Of a stretch of DNA of 64,000 nt, positions 34,865 through 44,945 are shown one piece after another (positions within the stretch are counted from its first letter, which is position 1; every line of letters begins with the position of its first letter). The notes beneath the pieces are model-generated. The model did no database searches. It was not told where the DNA came from and saw only the letters and a program-made list of their open reading frames with translations. Origin of the DNA: Desulfomicrobium macestii. GTDB taxonomy: Bacteria; Desulfobacterota; Desulfovibrionia; Desulfovibrionales; Desulfomicrobiaceae. Made by a program: the position numbers and the translations under genes. The stretch is from assembly GCF_014873765.1 (NCBI RefSeq), contig NZ_JADBGG010000010.1:26909-90908 (forward strand), written 5' to 3'.

Positions 34865-35050
34865 ATGCTCATTAACAGAATACAGGCGCGCATCTTCGCC
34901 CAGCTCAGCGAGCGGTTGAACATGGACCGCGACGAATATGTCCACGCCCACTCGCGGCACTATCTCGGCAGGCTCGTATCCAGTCTGGAGAGCCTGACCG
35001 AGGAGGACGGCGACTTGTGGATTGCCAGGGCGTATTTGCAGTCCCTGTGA
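34865..35050 (+). CDS. Small protein downstream of nifV
   Basis: A 61-residue protein I do not recognise. It starts after a good ribosome site (GGAGGCCCC) 153 bases past nifV. It is helical, beginning MLINRIQARIFAQLSERL, with an acidic stretch TEEDGDLW near the C-terminus and no cysteines or membrane segment. Its position suggests expression from the nifV promoter and a possible role in nitrogen fixation, but nothing in the sequence shows a function. Confidence 0.6.
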   Translation: MLINRIQARIFAQLSERLNMDRDEYVHAHSRHYLGRLVSSLESLTEEDGDLWIARAYLQSL

Positions 35051-35085
35051 CGAAAGAGCTGGAAAAATGAACGCATCGTCAGGCA

Positions 35086-36453
35086 TCAAGCCTGCTTGGA
35101 GCCGATTTTTTCAAGAATTGTCTTGGCACGTTCGAAATTCGGGTCACATTTCAATGCAGCCTTCATGAACCGCTCCACTTCCTGAAGGCGGTTCATCTGA
35201 AAATAGACCATCCCGATATTGAAGGGGATGAGCGGTGATTCCTGAAGCAGGTCGGGAGTAGCCGAAATCGCTTTTTCAAACTCGCAGACGGCCTTGTAAT
35301 GCTCCTTTCCCTGGGCATAGGCCATGCCCATGTTGTAGTGCAAACCTCCCTCGTTCGGAATCACGCCCAGCGCCTGCTGGTAGGTCTGCACCGCGCCCTT
35401 CCAATCACCTTTCTTGCGTAGCGAAACGCCCATTTCATTGACCATCCACAGGTCCTCGCGGGTCATGTCGCTGCCCTTGGTTTCAAGCGCCTGGTTCATG
35501 AACTGGATACTCTGCTCGGGATTGATTTCACGGAGTTTCACGCCGATATCCATGAGCGTTGAGGCAAGCATGTCGTTGGCCTGTGAGCGAACTATATTGA
35601 CTGCGTCCTGATAAAATTTCCTGGCCTTATCTTCCTGGCCATCCTTGCTGTACTGCTCTCCAATATTGATTTTTCTCGTGTGATTCAAAGGAGATATCTT
35701 ATCCATGAGCAGCAGGTATCTGATATATTCTTTGGGATCGTTGATTTCGAAATAAAGATCCGCAAGTTTTTGCAAGGGCTTCAGGTTGAGTCGTGATTCC
35801 TTGACAGCCTCTTTATAAAAAAATTCAGCATCTTTGAATTTTCCATTCTTTCTGGCAATATCGCCCTTGAGAACCATGCAAATGGAACTGCCTGGTTTCT
35901 CTTCAAGCAACATGTCTATCCTTGAATCAGCCTCTTCATACTGCCCTTTCTCTATCAGTTCCCTAATATTTTCGACTTCAGTGTGGAACATGTTTGAAGG
36001 CTTTATCGTAAAAGCAATTTTTTGAATTATATTATTTATTGAAATTGGCTTTACGATGATTGAATCGACATCGTTTTCCGCGATGAATGAGACATATTCT
36101 TCGGAAACCTCAGGCGTGATGCAAATAATTTTCAGTCTGTTCCGAAAAACATCCTTCAAGGATTTGAAATCAAAAACATTGGATCTTCCATTAATTTTAG
36201 ATTCGATGAACATGACCACTTGCGAACTGGTATCCAGAAGTTCTCGGCATTTCTTTCCGATATCAGCAGACGCATGTGCAATAGCGAGCGAATCGTAATT
36301 CAGCCCCATGGTACGCAATGCTCCGCGCATTGTTCTTATGAATATATCGTCATTGGTGACAATAAAAAAAGAACCGTTCTGATTCTGCAAAAAATTTATG
36401 ACTATTCTATCATAAATCGGGGCAATTTCTTTTCGTATGAGCTTGTGAGACAC
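35086..36453 (-). CDS. Pseudo-receiver domain with TPR repeats
   Basis: A 455-residue cytoplasmic protein. Residues about 30-140 resemble a response-regulator receiver (FFIVTNDD, VVMFIES, IICITPE, VDSIIVKPI), but the expected phosphoacceptor Asp is replaced by Glu in FIES, so it is probably not phosphorylated in the usual way. Residues about 165-450 hold several TPR-type helix pairs (GKFKDAEFFYKEAVKES, GDWKGAVQTYQQALGVIPN, HYKAVCEFEKAISATPD, NRLQEVERFMKAALKCDPN). The start is a GTG seven bases after AGAGG; a TTG at 36474 is less likely. Base composition is lower in GC than the neighbours. Partner unknown. Confidence 0.8.
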   Translation of the reverse strand: MSHKLIRKEIAPIYDRIVINFLQNQNGSFFIVTNDDIFIRTMRGALRTMGLNYDSLAIAHASADIGKKCRELLDTSSQVVMFIESKINGRSNVFDFKSLKDVFRNRLKIICITPEVSEEYVSFIAENDVDSIIVKPISINNIIQKIAFTIKPSNMFHTEVENIRELIEKGQYEEADSRIDMLLEEKPGSSICMVLKGDIARKNGKFKDAEFFYKEAVKESRLNLKPLQKLADLYFEINDPKEYIRYLLLMDKISPLNHTRKINIGEQYSKDGQEDKARKFYQDAVNIVRSQANDMLASTLMDIGVKLREINPEQSIQFMNQALETKGSDMTREDLWMVNEMGVSLRKKGDWKGAVQTYQQALGVIPNEGGLHYNMGMAYAQGKEHYKAVCEFEKAISATPDLLQESPLIPFNIGMVYFQMNRLQEVERFMKAALKCDPNFERAKTILEKIGSKQA

Positions 36454-36906
36454 AAAAAAACCTCTGAGATACAAATATATGAAATGGGCATACTACGCCC
36501 GGAATCAAAAATAAAATAAACAAACCTCACAAAAGGCCCTCTCAAGCAAAGCCGGGATAATGATAAGGCATTGTACCGCCCCGGGCAACCTTTGTAATAC
36601 ACCGAAATATTTCAGAATATTATCCCGGCACATATTCGGGACCACACACCCGGGCCACTGCCAAGCCCGCGTCATCACTTGAAAGGCAATTCCTCAAAAC
36701 TTCCGGCAGTTATCCCAAGCGAAACGAACCGGACCGGACTTGAGCAAGTCGGCCACCGCGAAGTCAAGACCCGATTTTCCTGAATGCTGAAACGTGAGAA
36801 TAACGGCAAGGTTGTGATCATCGTCAGCGGAGGCGGCCGGATGACCGGCCGCCTCCGCCGCAGCAGTGTGCCGCTACGGCGCAAAGGGGACGGTCACGAC
36901 CGGCGC
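36454..36906. other. Intergenic region between the TPR gene and dctM
   Basis: About 450 bases. The left part is AT-rich and should hold the promoter of the TPR gene; the right part holds a strong GC hairpin after dctM. I see no credible gene: open frames here are short and have no ribosome site. Confidence 0.5.
36827..36858. terminator. GC hairpin after the TRAP operon
   Basis: A perfect 14-bp stem, GCGGAGGCGGCCGG and CCGGCCGCCTCCGC, with loop ATGA, about 50 bases past the dctM stop. There is no T-run, so it may be a weak terminator or a 3'-end stabiliser. Confidence 0.55.
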
Positions 36907-38163
36907 TTACATGCCTGCGGCGATCATGGGCAGGTAGACGACCAGGGCCAGCGCACCGAGCAGGACTGCGAGGTAGGGAAGTATGGCTCTGGAAATGCGT
37001 TCGATGGGCAGGCCCGTGATGGACGAGGCCACGTAGAGATTGATGGCCACGGGCGGCGTGACCATGCCGATGGCCAGGCCGACCACGATGATCAGGCCGA
37101 AATGGATCAGGTCGATACCCATGCTGGTGACAAGGGGCAAAAAAACGGGGGTCAGGATGATCAACGCGCTGGCGGTCTCCACGAAGAAACCGGTCAGCAG
37201 GATGACTCCGGTGATGAGCAGCATGATGACGTAGGGGTCCGAGGACAACGACAGGACTGCCTTGGCAACCATGGTGGGAATGTTCTGGTTGGCCAGAATC
37301 CAGCTCAGGACCGCCGAAGTGGCAATGACGAACATGATCACCGAAGTGGTGATCACGCAGCGCACCATGATCTCGTAGAGCTGCTTCAGATTGATGTCCC
37401 GATAGATGAACAGGGACACGAACAGGGCGTAGTTCACGGCGATGACCGCAGATTCGCTGGGCGTGAAGAACCCGCTGAAGATGCCACCCAGGATGATGAC
37501 CGGAGTCAAGAGGCCCCAGACGGCCTTGCGGAACGCGGCCCAGATGGTGCGCAGGGAAAAAGGCGCGCCCTTGGGGTAATCGCGCCGGTAGGCCTGCGTG
37601 ATGGCCATGATCATCAGCATTACGCCCATGAGCACTCCGGGCAGAAAGCCGTTGAGGAATAGCTTGGCCACGGACTGGTCGGCGATGACCGCATAGATGA
37701 TCATGGGCACGCTGGGCGGGATGACCACGCCAATGGTGCCGCTGGCGGCGATGAGACTGGCTGCACTGTCCTCGGCGTACCCCTTGCGCTTGAGTTCAGG
37801 CACCAGGGTCGCGCCGACGGCTGCCGTCGTGGCCGCGCCGGAGCCCGAGATGGCGGCGAAGAACATGGCCGCCAGGACGGAAACCACCGAAAGCCCGCCT
37901 TTCAGAAAGCCGAAGATGGAATCGGCAAAATCCACCAGGGTCTTGCTGACCTTCCCGCTGGCCATGAGATCGCCGGCCAGGATGAAGAACGGCACCGCGA
38001 TCAGGGCGAAGGAGTCGGTTCCGGCGAACATGCGCTGGGTGACGAGCATCAGCGGAAGCCCCTGTTTGGCCAGGGCGGCCATGGAGGCCATGCCGATGGA
38101 CAGGGCCACGGGCACGCCGAGGAGCAGCAGGACGAAAAAAGAGATGAACAAAAGCGCTGCCAT
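36907..38163 (-). CDS. dctM: TRAP transporter large permease DctM
   Basis: A 418-residue inner-membrane protein with about 12 hydrophobic segments, the sodium-driven channel of a TRAP importer. Family segments include FFILAGDLMASGKVSKTLVD near residue 60, GSGAATTAAVGATLVPELKR near 110, and GVVIPPSVPMIIYAVIADQS near 148. Its start overlaps the dctQ stop (TGATG). Substrate not resolvable; C4-dicarboxylates or other organic acids are usual. Confidence 0.93.
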   Translation of the reverse strand: MAALLFISFFVLLLLGVPVALSIGMASMAALAKQGLPLMLVTQRMFAGTDSFALIAVPFFILAGDLMASGKVSKTLVDFADSIFGFLKGGLSVVSVLAAMFFAAISGSGAATTAAVGATLVPELKRKGYAEDSAASLIAASGTIGVVIPPSVPMIIYAVIADQSVAKLFLNGFLPGVLMGVMLMIMAITQAYRRDYPKGAPFSLRTIWAAFRKAVWGLLTPVIILGGIFSGFFTPSESAVIAVNYALFVSLFIYRDINLKQLYEIMVRCVITTSVIMFVIATSAVLSWILANQNIPTMVAKAVLSLSSDPYVIMLLITGVILLTGFFVETASALIILTPVFLPLVTSMGIDLIHFGLIIVVGLAIGMVTPPVAINLYVASSITGLPIERISRAILPYLAVLLGALALVVYLPMIAAGM

Positions 38164-38654
38164 CAGGATTTTTCCCCAGGAGACAGGAGTTCAAGCAGGT
38201 CCCCCACCGCGTAAAGGAACATCACCGCCGACGACAGCGGGATCACGGCATAGACCAAGCCCATGGAGATACGCAGGGACGCGGACAATTGAGCGCTCTG
38301 CAACCCCATGTATTTCATGCCCGTGTAGGCCACCACCGCGAAAAACGTCATGGAGGCCAGAATGGTGGCGGCGCGCACGAGTCGGCCAAGGGCCGGGGGC
38401 AATGCATCCACCAGAAAGGTCACGGCGATGTGGCGCCCGTGCTTGTAGGCGACGGACGCCCCTATGAACGTGATCCAGACCAGCAGAAACCGGGAAACCT
38501 CCTCGGACCAGGTCAGGGCCTGGAAGAAAACCCGGAAGACGATCTGCATGCTGATGACCACGAGCATGACAACGAGGGCCACGAAGGCCGCTCGTTGCAT
38601 GATCGCGTTCACTGCGTTCTCGACATGCAGCAGAAGGGACCGCAGGCGGTTCAT
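38163..38654 (-). CDS. dctQ: TRAP transporter small permease DctQ
   Basis: A 163-residue membrane protein with four hydrophobic segments (about residues 18-40, 50-70, 90-110 and 130-150), containing TWSEEVSRFLLVWITFIGAS, the DctQ hallmark region. The start overlaps the dctP stop by 4 bases (ATGA); the longer frame to 38900 lies inside dctP and is not coding. Confidence 0.92.
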   Translation of the reverse strand: MNRLRSLLLHVENAVNAIMQRAAFVALVVMLVVISMQIVFRVFFQALTWSEEVSRFLLVWITFIGASVAYKHGRHIAVTFLVDALPPALGRLVRAATILASMTFFAVVAYTGMKYMGLQSAQLSASLRISMGLVYAVIPLSSAVMFLYAVGDLLELLSPGEKS

Positions 38655-39649
38655 TTCTTGAGCTGCTCCTGGATGCGCTGCAGGTATGTCCCGAACTTGG
38701 TGCCGTATTTCTCGTAGACCGGGGCGACCTTGGCCTGGAAGGCAGGGATGTCCGGGTTCTCGACGATCTGCATGCCGTTGTCCCGCAGGTCCTGGGTCTG
38801 CTCTGCGCTCATCTTGGCGTTCATCTCGCGCTCGTATTCGGCAGCCTCCTGGGCGGCGGCGGCGACAATGCCCTGCACGTCGGCCGGCAGACCGTTCCAC
38901 AGGTTGAGAGACATGACGATGATGGCCGGAGCATAGGTATGCCGGGTCATGGAGAGGTGCTTCTGGGGCTCGTAGAGCTTGAAGGAATGGATGACGTTGA
39001 TGGGATTTTCCTGACCGTCGATGGTGCCCTGCTGCATGGCCGTCAGGGCCTCGGTCCAGGCCATGGGCACGGCGTTGGCGCCAAGGGCCTGAAAGGTGTC
39101 GATGTACACGGGGTTTTCCATGACGCGGATCTTCAGGCCTTCCATGTCCTTGGGGGTGGTCACGGGACGGACGTTGTTGGTCAGGTTGCGGAAGCCCCGC
39201 TCGGCGAAGGCCAGGCCCTTGAGCTGCACCCTGCCTAGGGAAGCCAGGATCTCCTTGCCGATCTCGCCGTCCAGGACCGAATAGGCCGCTTCAGGCGAAG
39301 CGAAGAGGAAAGGCAGCTCGAACACGGCGATCTCCTCGACGAAATTCGCCACGGGCCCGTTGGTGATGATGCCCATGTCCACGGATCCGATCTGCATGCC
39401 TTCCAGCAAGGTCCGCTCGTCGCCGAGCTGTGCGTTGGGGTAGAGTTCAACACTGACCTTGCCGCCGGTACGGTCCTCGACGATCTCCTTGAACCTGGTC
39501 GCGGCAATGTGAAAACCGTCCTTCTCGTTGACCACATGGGCCAGCTTGATGGTCATGGGGGACATTTCCGCCAGCGCTGAACCCGCCCCGCCGAATCCGA
39601 AAGACAGAATGCCAGCCATCAGAACCGCCAGAAAGAAACGTTTCGTCAT
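38651..39649 (-). CDS. dctP: TRAP transporter periplasmic binding protein DctP
   Basis: A 332-residue solute receptor. The signal peptide (MTKRFFLAVLMAGILSFGFG) is cleaved near SALAE. DctP segments are IKLAHVVNEKDGFH near residue 40, GGKVSVELYPNAQLGDERTL near 70, and TALTAMQQGTIDGQENPI near 195. The start at 39649 follows GGGAGG. It is first in dctPQM; no two-component or other regulator gene adjoins it. Confidence 0.93.
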   Translation of the reverse strand: MTKRFFLAVLMAGILSFGFGGAGSALAEMSPMTIKLAHVVNEKDGFHIAATRFKEIVEDRTGGKVSVELYPNAQLGDERTLLEGMQIGSVDMGIITNGPVANFVEEIAVFELPFLFASPEAAYSVLDGEIGKEILASLGRVQLKGLAFAERGFRNLTNNVRPVTTPKDMEGLKIRVMENPVYIDTFQALGANAVPMAWTEALTAMQQGTIDGQENPINVIHSFKLYEPQKHLSMTRHTYAPAIIVMSLNLWNGLPADVQGIVAAAAQEAAEYEREMNAKMSAEQTQDLRDNGMQIVENPDIPAFQAKVAPVYEKYGTKFGTYLQRIQEQLKK

Positions 39650-40016
39650 GATACCTCCCGGTAAAAAAATATGAGATTTCATCTGCATGAAAACGCCCAA
39701 GCGTGCCCGACAGACGGAATTCGTACCGAACATGTCGGAATGTCAGGCCATTCTCGAAAAGGAAGATGTACGTACGATTTCATTACGGATGGTGTCAACA
39801 ATATCGATTATTGATCCTTGCCATTTAATACGTACAACTGATTATAAAAATATGCCCGCCACTACCTGCCAAACCTGACAGCACGGCAGGCATTTTTTAT
39901 TGCCGACCCGCAACAACCGCCTAATTTGTCTATACATATCACGTCGCAATTGTCATCCGCCGGACGCATTGCCGTAACAGTCGTTTCCTAGTGATTGCAA
40001 AACACGAGGGAACGAC
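39650..40016. other. Divergent dctP-phnC promoter region
   Basis: About 370 bases, AT-rich in the centre, holding the promoters of the TRAP operon (leftward) and of phnCDE (rightward). An 8-bp inverted repeat TGTACGTA (39767-39774) / TACGTACA (39829-39836) is a possible operator. No gene is seen here. Confidence 0.55.
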
Positions 40017-40859
<843 letters not shown>

Positions 40860-40861
40860 CG

Positions 40862-41001
40862 GACTGTTGAAAAATCACAATTTGCAGGGCGTTCAAAAAT
40901 GATGAGATGCAAGGAAGCGAAAAAAGCCAGGACACGCAGTGCATTGCGCATGGACAAGCGGTCCGGCTTTTTGGCTGACCCAGCAGATCGCTGTTTTGAG
41001 G
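40862..41001. repeat. Intergenic repeat R2, copy 3 (inverted)
   Basis: A 140-bp element between phnC and phnD, reverse-complementary to 12792-12933 along its length (GACTGTTGAAAAATC at one end, CAGCAGATCGCTGTTTTG at the other). It lies inside a co-transcribed gap of the phn operon. Confidence 0.85.
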
Positions 41002-41041
41002 CGGCCTGTTAACGACCATCCACAATTCAAAGGAGTACAGA

Positions 41042-42007
41042 ATGTTTCGCAAATTATGTGGCCTGTTCACTCTTCTGGCGCTTTTCAGCGTCCAGAGCGT
41101 TTCCGCGGAAATGAAGGAAATCAACTTCGGCATTATCTCCACCGAAGCGTCCATGAACCTCAAGACCATCTGGAATCCTTTCCTGGCCGACATGGAAAAA
41201 GCCACCGGACTCAAGATCAACGCGTTCTTCGCCTCGGACTACGCCGGAATCATCGAGGGCATGCGCTTCAACAAGGTCCAGGTTGCCTGGTACGGAAACA
41301 AGAGCGCCATGGAAGCCGTGGATCGCGCCGATGGCGAGATCTTCGCCCAGACCGTTCCCGCGGACGGCGAGGCCGGTTATTATTCGCACCTCATCGTACA
41401 CAAGGATTCCCCGCTGAACTCCCTGGAAGACGTGCTCAAGAACGCCGCGGGCCTCTCTTTCGGCAACGGCGATCCCAACTCCACTTCCGGATTCCTCGTG
41501 CCCAGCTACTACGTGTTCGCCGTGAACAAGGTCGATCCCAAGAAAATCTTCAAGAACGTGGTCAGCGCCAATCACGAAACCAACGCCCTGAGCGTGGCCA
41601 ACAAGCAGGTTGATGTGGCCACCAACAACAGCGAGAACCTGGCTCGCCTGAACGTGACCCACCCTGACAAGCGCGGCCTGATCAAGGTCGTGTGGACCTC
41701 CCCGCTCATCCCCAGCGATCCGCTGGTCTGGCGCAAGGACCTGCCCGAAGACACCAAGGCCAAGCTCAAGAATTTCCTCATGACCTACGGCACCACCGGC
41801 AAGGAAAGCGAAGTCGCCGTCCTGAAGGCCCTGGGCTGGGCCCCTTTCAAGGAGTCAAACGACGACCAGCTCCTGCCCATCCGCCAGCTCGAACTCTTCA
41901 AGAAGCGCGTCAAGGTTGAAGGCGACACGACCATGTCCGCCGAGGAAAAGACCAAGACCCTCGCTGAAATAGACGCCAAGCTTGAAGCCATCAAAACCAG
42001 GATCTAG
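41042..42007 (+). CDS. phnD: Phosphonate periplasmic binding protein PhnD
   Basis: A 321-residue solute-binding protein with a signal peptide (MFRKLCGLFTLLALFSVQ, cleaved near SVSAE). PhnD hallmarks are NFGIISTEASMNLKTIW near residue 29, FFASDYAGIIEGMRFNKVQV near 62, and GNGDPNSTSGFLVPSYY near 142. Ribosome site AAAGGAG is 7 bases upstream. It feeds PhnC/PhnE; being linked to C-P lyase genes, its ligand is probably an alkylphosphonate. Confidence 0.94.
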   Translation: MFRKLCGLFTLLALFSVQSVSAEMKEINFGIISTEASMNLKTIWNPFLADMEKATGLKINAFFASDYAGIIEGMRFNKVQVAWYGNKSAMEAVDRADGEIFAQTVPADGEAGYYSHLIVHKDSPLNSLEDVLKNAAGLSFGNGDPNSTSGFLVPSYYVFAVNKVDPKKIFKNVVSANHETNALSVANKQVDVATNNSENLARLNVTHPDKRGLIKVVWTSPLIPSDPLVWRKDLPEDTKAKLKNFLMTYGTTGKESEVAVLKALGWAPFKESNDDQLLPIRQLELFKKRVKVEGDTTMSAEEKTKTLAEIDAKLEAIKTRI

Positions 42008-42068
42008 ACATCTTACTCCAACGCATGCGGCCGGCCATATCTGACCGGCCGCATTCAAGGATGCATTC

Positions 42069-42872
42069 ATGACCGCTCAGAACACGATTCTCGTCGACTC
42101 CCGCCCGCCCCGCAGCGTGCAATCATCCCTGTCAAAGCTTACGGGCTGGGCCATTGTCGTGGCCATCCTCGCCTGGTCCTGGGAAGGCGCGGACATGCGC
42201 CCCATGGCCCTGATCAGGGACTCCGGGAACATGGCCACCCTGGCCGGAGACTTTTTCCCGCCGAATTTTTCCGACTGGCGGCTCTACCTGGAAGAAATCG
42301 TCGTGACCTTTCACCTTGCGGTCTGGGGCACGTTTCTGGCCGTGGTCTGCGCGGTGCCTTTCGGAATACTCAGTTCCGAAAACATCGCCCCCTGGTGGGT
42401 CTACCAGCCCGTGCGCCGCGTCATGGACGCATGCAGGGCCATCAACGAAGTGGTCTTCGCCATGCTCTTCGTGGTCTCCGTGGGCCTTGGACCCTTTGCC
42501 GGCGTCCTTGCGCTCTGGGTTCACACCACGGGCGTTCTGGCCAAGCTCTTTTCCGAGGCCGTCGAGTCCATCGACCCCCAGCCCGTGGAAGGCATCCGCT
42601 CGACGGGCGCGACCGTGATCGAGGAAGTCATTTTCGGAGTCATCCCGCAAGTGCTCCCGCTGTGGATCTCCTATTCGCTGTATCGCTTCGAATCCAATGT
42701 GCGCTCCGCCACGGTGCTCGGCATAGTCGGCGCGGGCGGAATCGGCGTCGTGCTCTGGGAGATGATCCGAGGTTTCTACTTCGCCCAGACCTGCGCCATC
42801 ATGATCCTTATCATCATCTCCGTGACCGCCATCGACCTCGTTTCACAACGTCTGCGCAAACTCTTTGTCTGA
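42069..42872 (+). CDS. phnE: Phosphonate ABC transporter permease PhnE
   Basis: A 267-residue inner-membrane permease. The coupling loop is [20 protein letters not shown] near residue 158 and the C-terminal hallmark is [20 protein letters not shown] near 215. It is a single PhnE, unlike the paired permeases of the first phn cluster, so it should act as a homodimer. The following phnM begins 14 bases after its stop. Confidence 0.93.
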   Translation: MTAQNTILVDSRPPRSVQSSLSKLTGWAIVVAILAWSWEGADMRPMALIRDSGNMATLAGDFFPPNFSDWRLYLEEIVVTFHLAVWGTFLAVVCAVPFGILSSENIAPWWVYQPVRRVMDACRAINEVVFAMLFVVSVGLGPFAGVLALWVHTTGVLAKLFSEAVESIDPQPVEGIRSTGATVIEEVIFGVIPQVLPLWISYSLYRFESNVRSATVLGIVGAGGIGVVLWEMIRGFYFAQTCAIMILIIISVTAIDLVSQRLRKLFV

Positions 42873-42885
42873 ACCGGATCAATCC

Positions 42886-44022
42886 ATGCACCTCCTTTGC
42901 TGCACCAATGCCCGTCTGGTCATGCCGGACGGTGTCGTCCACGGATCACTCACCGCCGAAAACGGACGCATCAGGGATGTCGATGCGCCGACATCCATCC
43001 CCGGGGCGCTGGATTTCAAGGGCGACTACCTCCTGCCCGGTCTGGTCGAGATCCACACCGACAACATCGAAAAACATTTCCTGCCCCGCTCCGGTGTGCG
43101 CTGGCCGACCAGCCTCTCCGCCATCCTGGCCCATGACACGCACATGGTCGGGGCCGGGATCACAACTGTCCTCGATGCGGTCAGCGCGGGCGAATTCAGC
43201 GCCAAGCGCATGCGCCGCGAAATCTTCACCGCCACCCTTGAAGCACTGGCCCAGGCCATGGACAACGATCTGCTGCGCGCCGAGCATCTGCTGCACATCC
43301 GCTGTGAACTGGCCGACCGGGCCGTGGTGGAGATGTTCACGTCAGTCATGGACCACAAGCTCCTGCACCTGGTGTCCATCATGGATCACACCCCGGGCCA
43401 GCGGCAATGGAGCGACCTGGAGAAGTACCGGTCCTTTCACGCCGACAAAAAATGGACCGACGAGGAGCTTCTGGCAGAGATCGAGCGCCTGCGCGCCGTG
43501 CAGAAAAGCCACGCCGAGCCCAACCGGGCCATCATTTTGAACCTCTGCGCGGAGCGGAACCTGCCATTGGCCAGCCACGACGACACCACGGCCGGACACG
43601 TCGAGGAGACGGCGCGACTGGGCATGGGCATCGCCGAATTTCCCACCACCCGCGAAGCCGCGTCCAGGGCGCGCGAACTGGGCCTCGCCACTGTCCTTGG
43701 CGCTCCCAACATAGTGCGCGGCGAATCGCATTCGGGCAACGTTTCGGCCCTGGACCTTGCCGCCGAGGGCCTGGTGGACATCCTCTCCTCCGACTACATG
43801 CCCGCCAGCCTGCTGCAGGCGCCATTCGTCATGGCGCAGCGGCTGGGCATGCCCCTGCACGAGGCCCTGGCCACCGTCACCGCCAATCCGGCCCGGGCCC
43901 TGGGGCTCACCGACCGGGGCGAACTGCTCCCCGGCAGGCGCGCGGACTTCACGCGTGTGCGCATGGTGGACGACGTGCCCGTGATTGTTGCAGTGTGGCG
44001 GGAAGGCAGGCAAGTGATTTAG
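42886..44022 (+). CDS. phnM: PhnM, triphosphate-ribosyl phosphonate diphosphatase (copy 1)
   Basis: A 378-residue amidohydrolase-fold enzyme that removes pyrophosphate from the triphosphoribosyl-phosphonate made by PhnGHIL. Metal-site segments are LVEIHTDNIEKHF near residue 50, IMDHTPGQRQW near 165, and LASHDDTTAGHVEE near 225; TANPARALGLTDRG is at the C-terminus. The ATG at 42886 is preferred; an in-frame TTG at 42865 overlaps phnE. A second, different phnM lies at 47.3-48.4 kb, which is unusual. Confidence 0.92.
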   Translation: MHLLCCTNARLVMPDGVVHGSLTAENGRIRDVDAPTSIPGALDFKGDYLLPGLVEIHTDNIEKHFLPRSGVRWPTSLSAILAHDTHMVGAGITTVLDAVSAGEFSAKRMRREIFTATLEALAQAMDNDLLRAEHLLHIRCELADRAVVEMFTSVMDHKLLHLVSIMDHTPGQRQWSDLEKYRSFHADKKWTDEELLAEIERLRAVQKSHAEPNRAIILNLCAERNLPLASHDDTTAGHVEETARLGMGIAEFPTTREAASRARELGLATVLGAPNIVRGESHSGNVSALDLAAEGLVDILSSDYMPASLLQAPFVMAQRLGMPLHEALATVTANPARALGLTDRGELLPGRRADFTRVRMVDDVPVIVAVWREGRQVI

Positions 44023-44045
44023 GATTGAAGGCATGCCTCCGGCGG

Positions 44046-44065
44046 CCAGGGGACTTGTCCCCTGG
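44046..44065. repeat. Palindrome after phnM
   Basis: A perfect 9-bp inverted repeat with TT centre (CCAGGGGAC / GTCCCCTGG) in the 110-base gap before the 2H phosphoesterase gene, flanked by GCCTCCGGCGG and ACCCC. It looks like a dispersed repeat rather than a terminator. Confidence 0.55.
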
Positions 44066-44132
44066 ACCCCTCTCACCGGGAGGTTTTTCCTTGTCGTTTC
44101 GCCGAAACTTGCAATGACAGAAGGATGGATTT

Positions 44133-44837
44133 GTGTCTGAAGCCCGCTACGCCATATATTTTGCCCCCGAAGCGAACAGCGCGCTGGAAAGGATCGGCTC
44201 CGAAATACTCGGTCGCCACGCAGGCGCAAAAGCGGAACTCGCGCAGCCGCGCCTGCCGGGCATCGCGCCCGAAAGATTCCGGGAACTGACCGCAGCCCCA
44301 AGGCACTACGGGCTGCATGCTACGCTGAAGCCACCCTTCTTTCTGGCCGAGCACGATGATGAAACCCCATTGCTGGAAAACGTGGAGCACATCGCCGCGC
44401 GAATGCGGGCGTTCGACCTGCCGGGGCTTGAGCTTGCCGGCCTTGGCTCATTTCTCGCCCTGACCCTGACCGCGCCATGCCCGGAACTGGAAGATCTGGC
44501 CCGCATCTGCGTCACGGTCCCCGACCCCTTGCGCCGCCCTGCCGGCCCCGAGGAACTGGCCCGTCGCCGGGCCAAGGGCCTGACCCCGAACCAGGAGCGC
44601 CTGCTGGGTCTCTGGGGATACCCCTACGTACTGGAAGAAATGCGCTTCCACCTGACCCTGACCGGCAGCATCCACGACCCCGAAGAACGGGAACGTCTGC
44701 GCGCCGGACTCGCCCCCCTGCTCGCCCCCGTACTCCGCAAGCCCGTTCCGGTGCGGGACATCTGCGTGTTCCGCCAGACGTGCCGGGAAGAACCCTTTGG
44801 CATTTTCCGACGGTTTCCGCTCCAGTTGCAGGGCTGA
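44133..44837 (+). CDS. 2H-phosphoesterase-like phosphonate metabolism protein (DUF1045)
   Basis: A 234-residue protein of the DUF1045 family found in C-P lyase clusters. It has the two HxTL motifs of 2H phosphoesterases, HATL in YGLHATLKPP near residue 60 and HLTL in RFHLTLTG near 170. Such enzymes open cyclic phosphates. The pathway needs opening of ribosyl-1,2-cyclic phosphate, normally by PhnP, and no phnP is seen here, so this protein may do that step; the idea fits a proposal I recall from the C-P lyase literature. The start is a GTG after AAGGATGG. Confidence 0.85.
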   Translation: MSEARYAIYFAPEANSALERIGSEILGRHAGAKAELAQPRLPGIAPERFRELTAAPRHYGLHATLKPPFFLAEHDDETPLLENVEHIAARMRAFDLPGLELAGLGSFLALTLTAPCPELEDLARICVTVPDPLRRPAGPEELARRRAKGLTPNQERLLGLWGYPYVLEEMRFHLTLTGSIHDPEERERLRAGLAPLLAPVLRKPVPVRDICVFRQTCREEPFGIFRRFPLQLQG

Positions 44838-44910
44838 CAGTGATTTTCCGAGGGGGCAGGTCCGATCTGAGGCATGATTACATGCGCGGCCGAATGTTGA
44901 CATCAAGACG

Positions 44911-44924
44911 TCATGACTACATGA
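44911..44924. promoter_or_regulatory. Putative operator of the toxin-antitoxin operon
   Basis: Inverted repeat TCATG-ACTA-CATGA 21 bases before the antitoxin start, in a short AT-richer promoter. RHH antitoxins usually autoregulate through such palindromes. Confidence 0.45.
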
Positions 44925-44945
44925 TGACAAAACGAGGTGATCATC

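Noticed and set aside
38655..38900. N-terminal extension of dctQ
   Set aside because: It lies within dctP, is Arg-rich and noncoding in appearance; the ATGA overlap gives the natural start at 38654.
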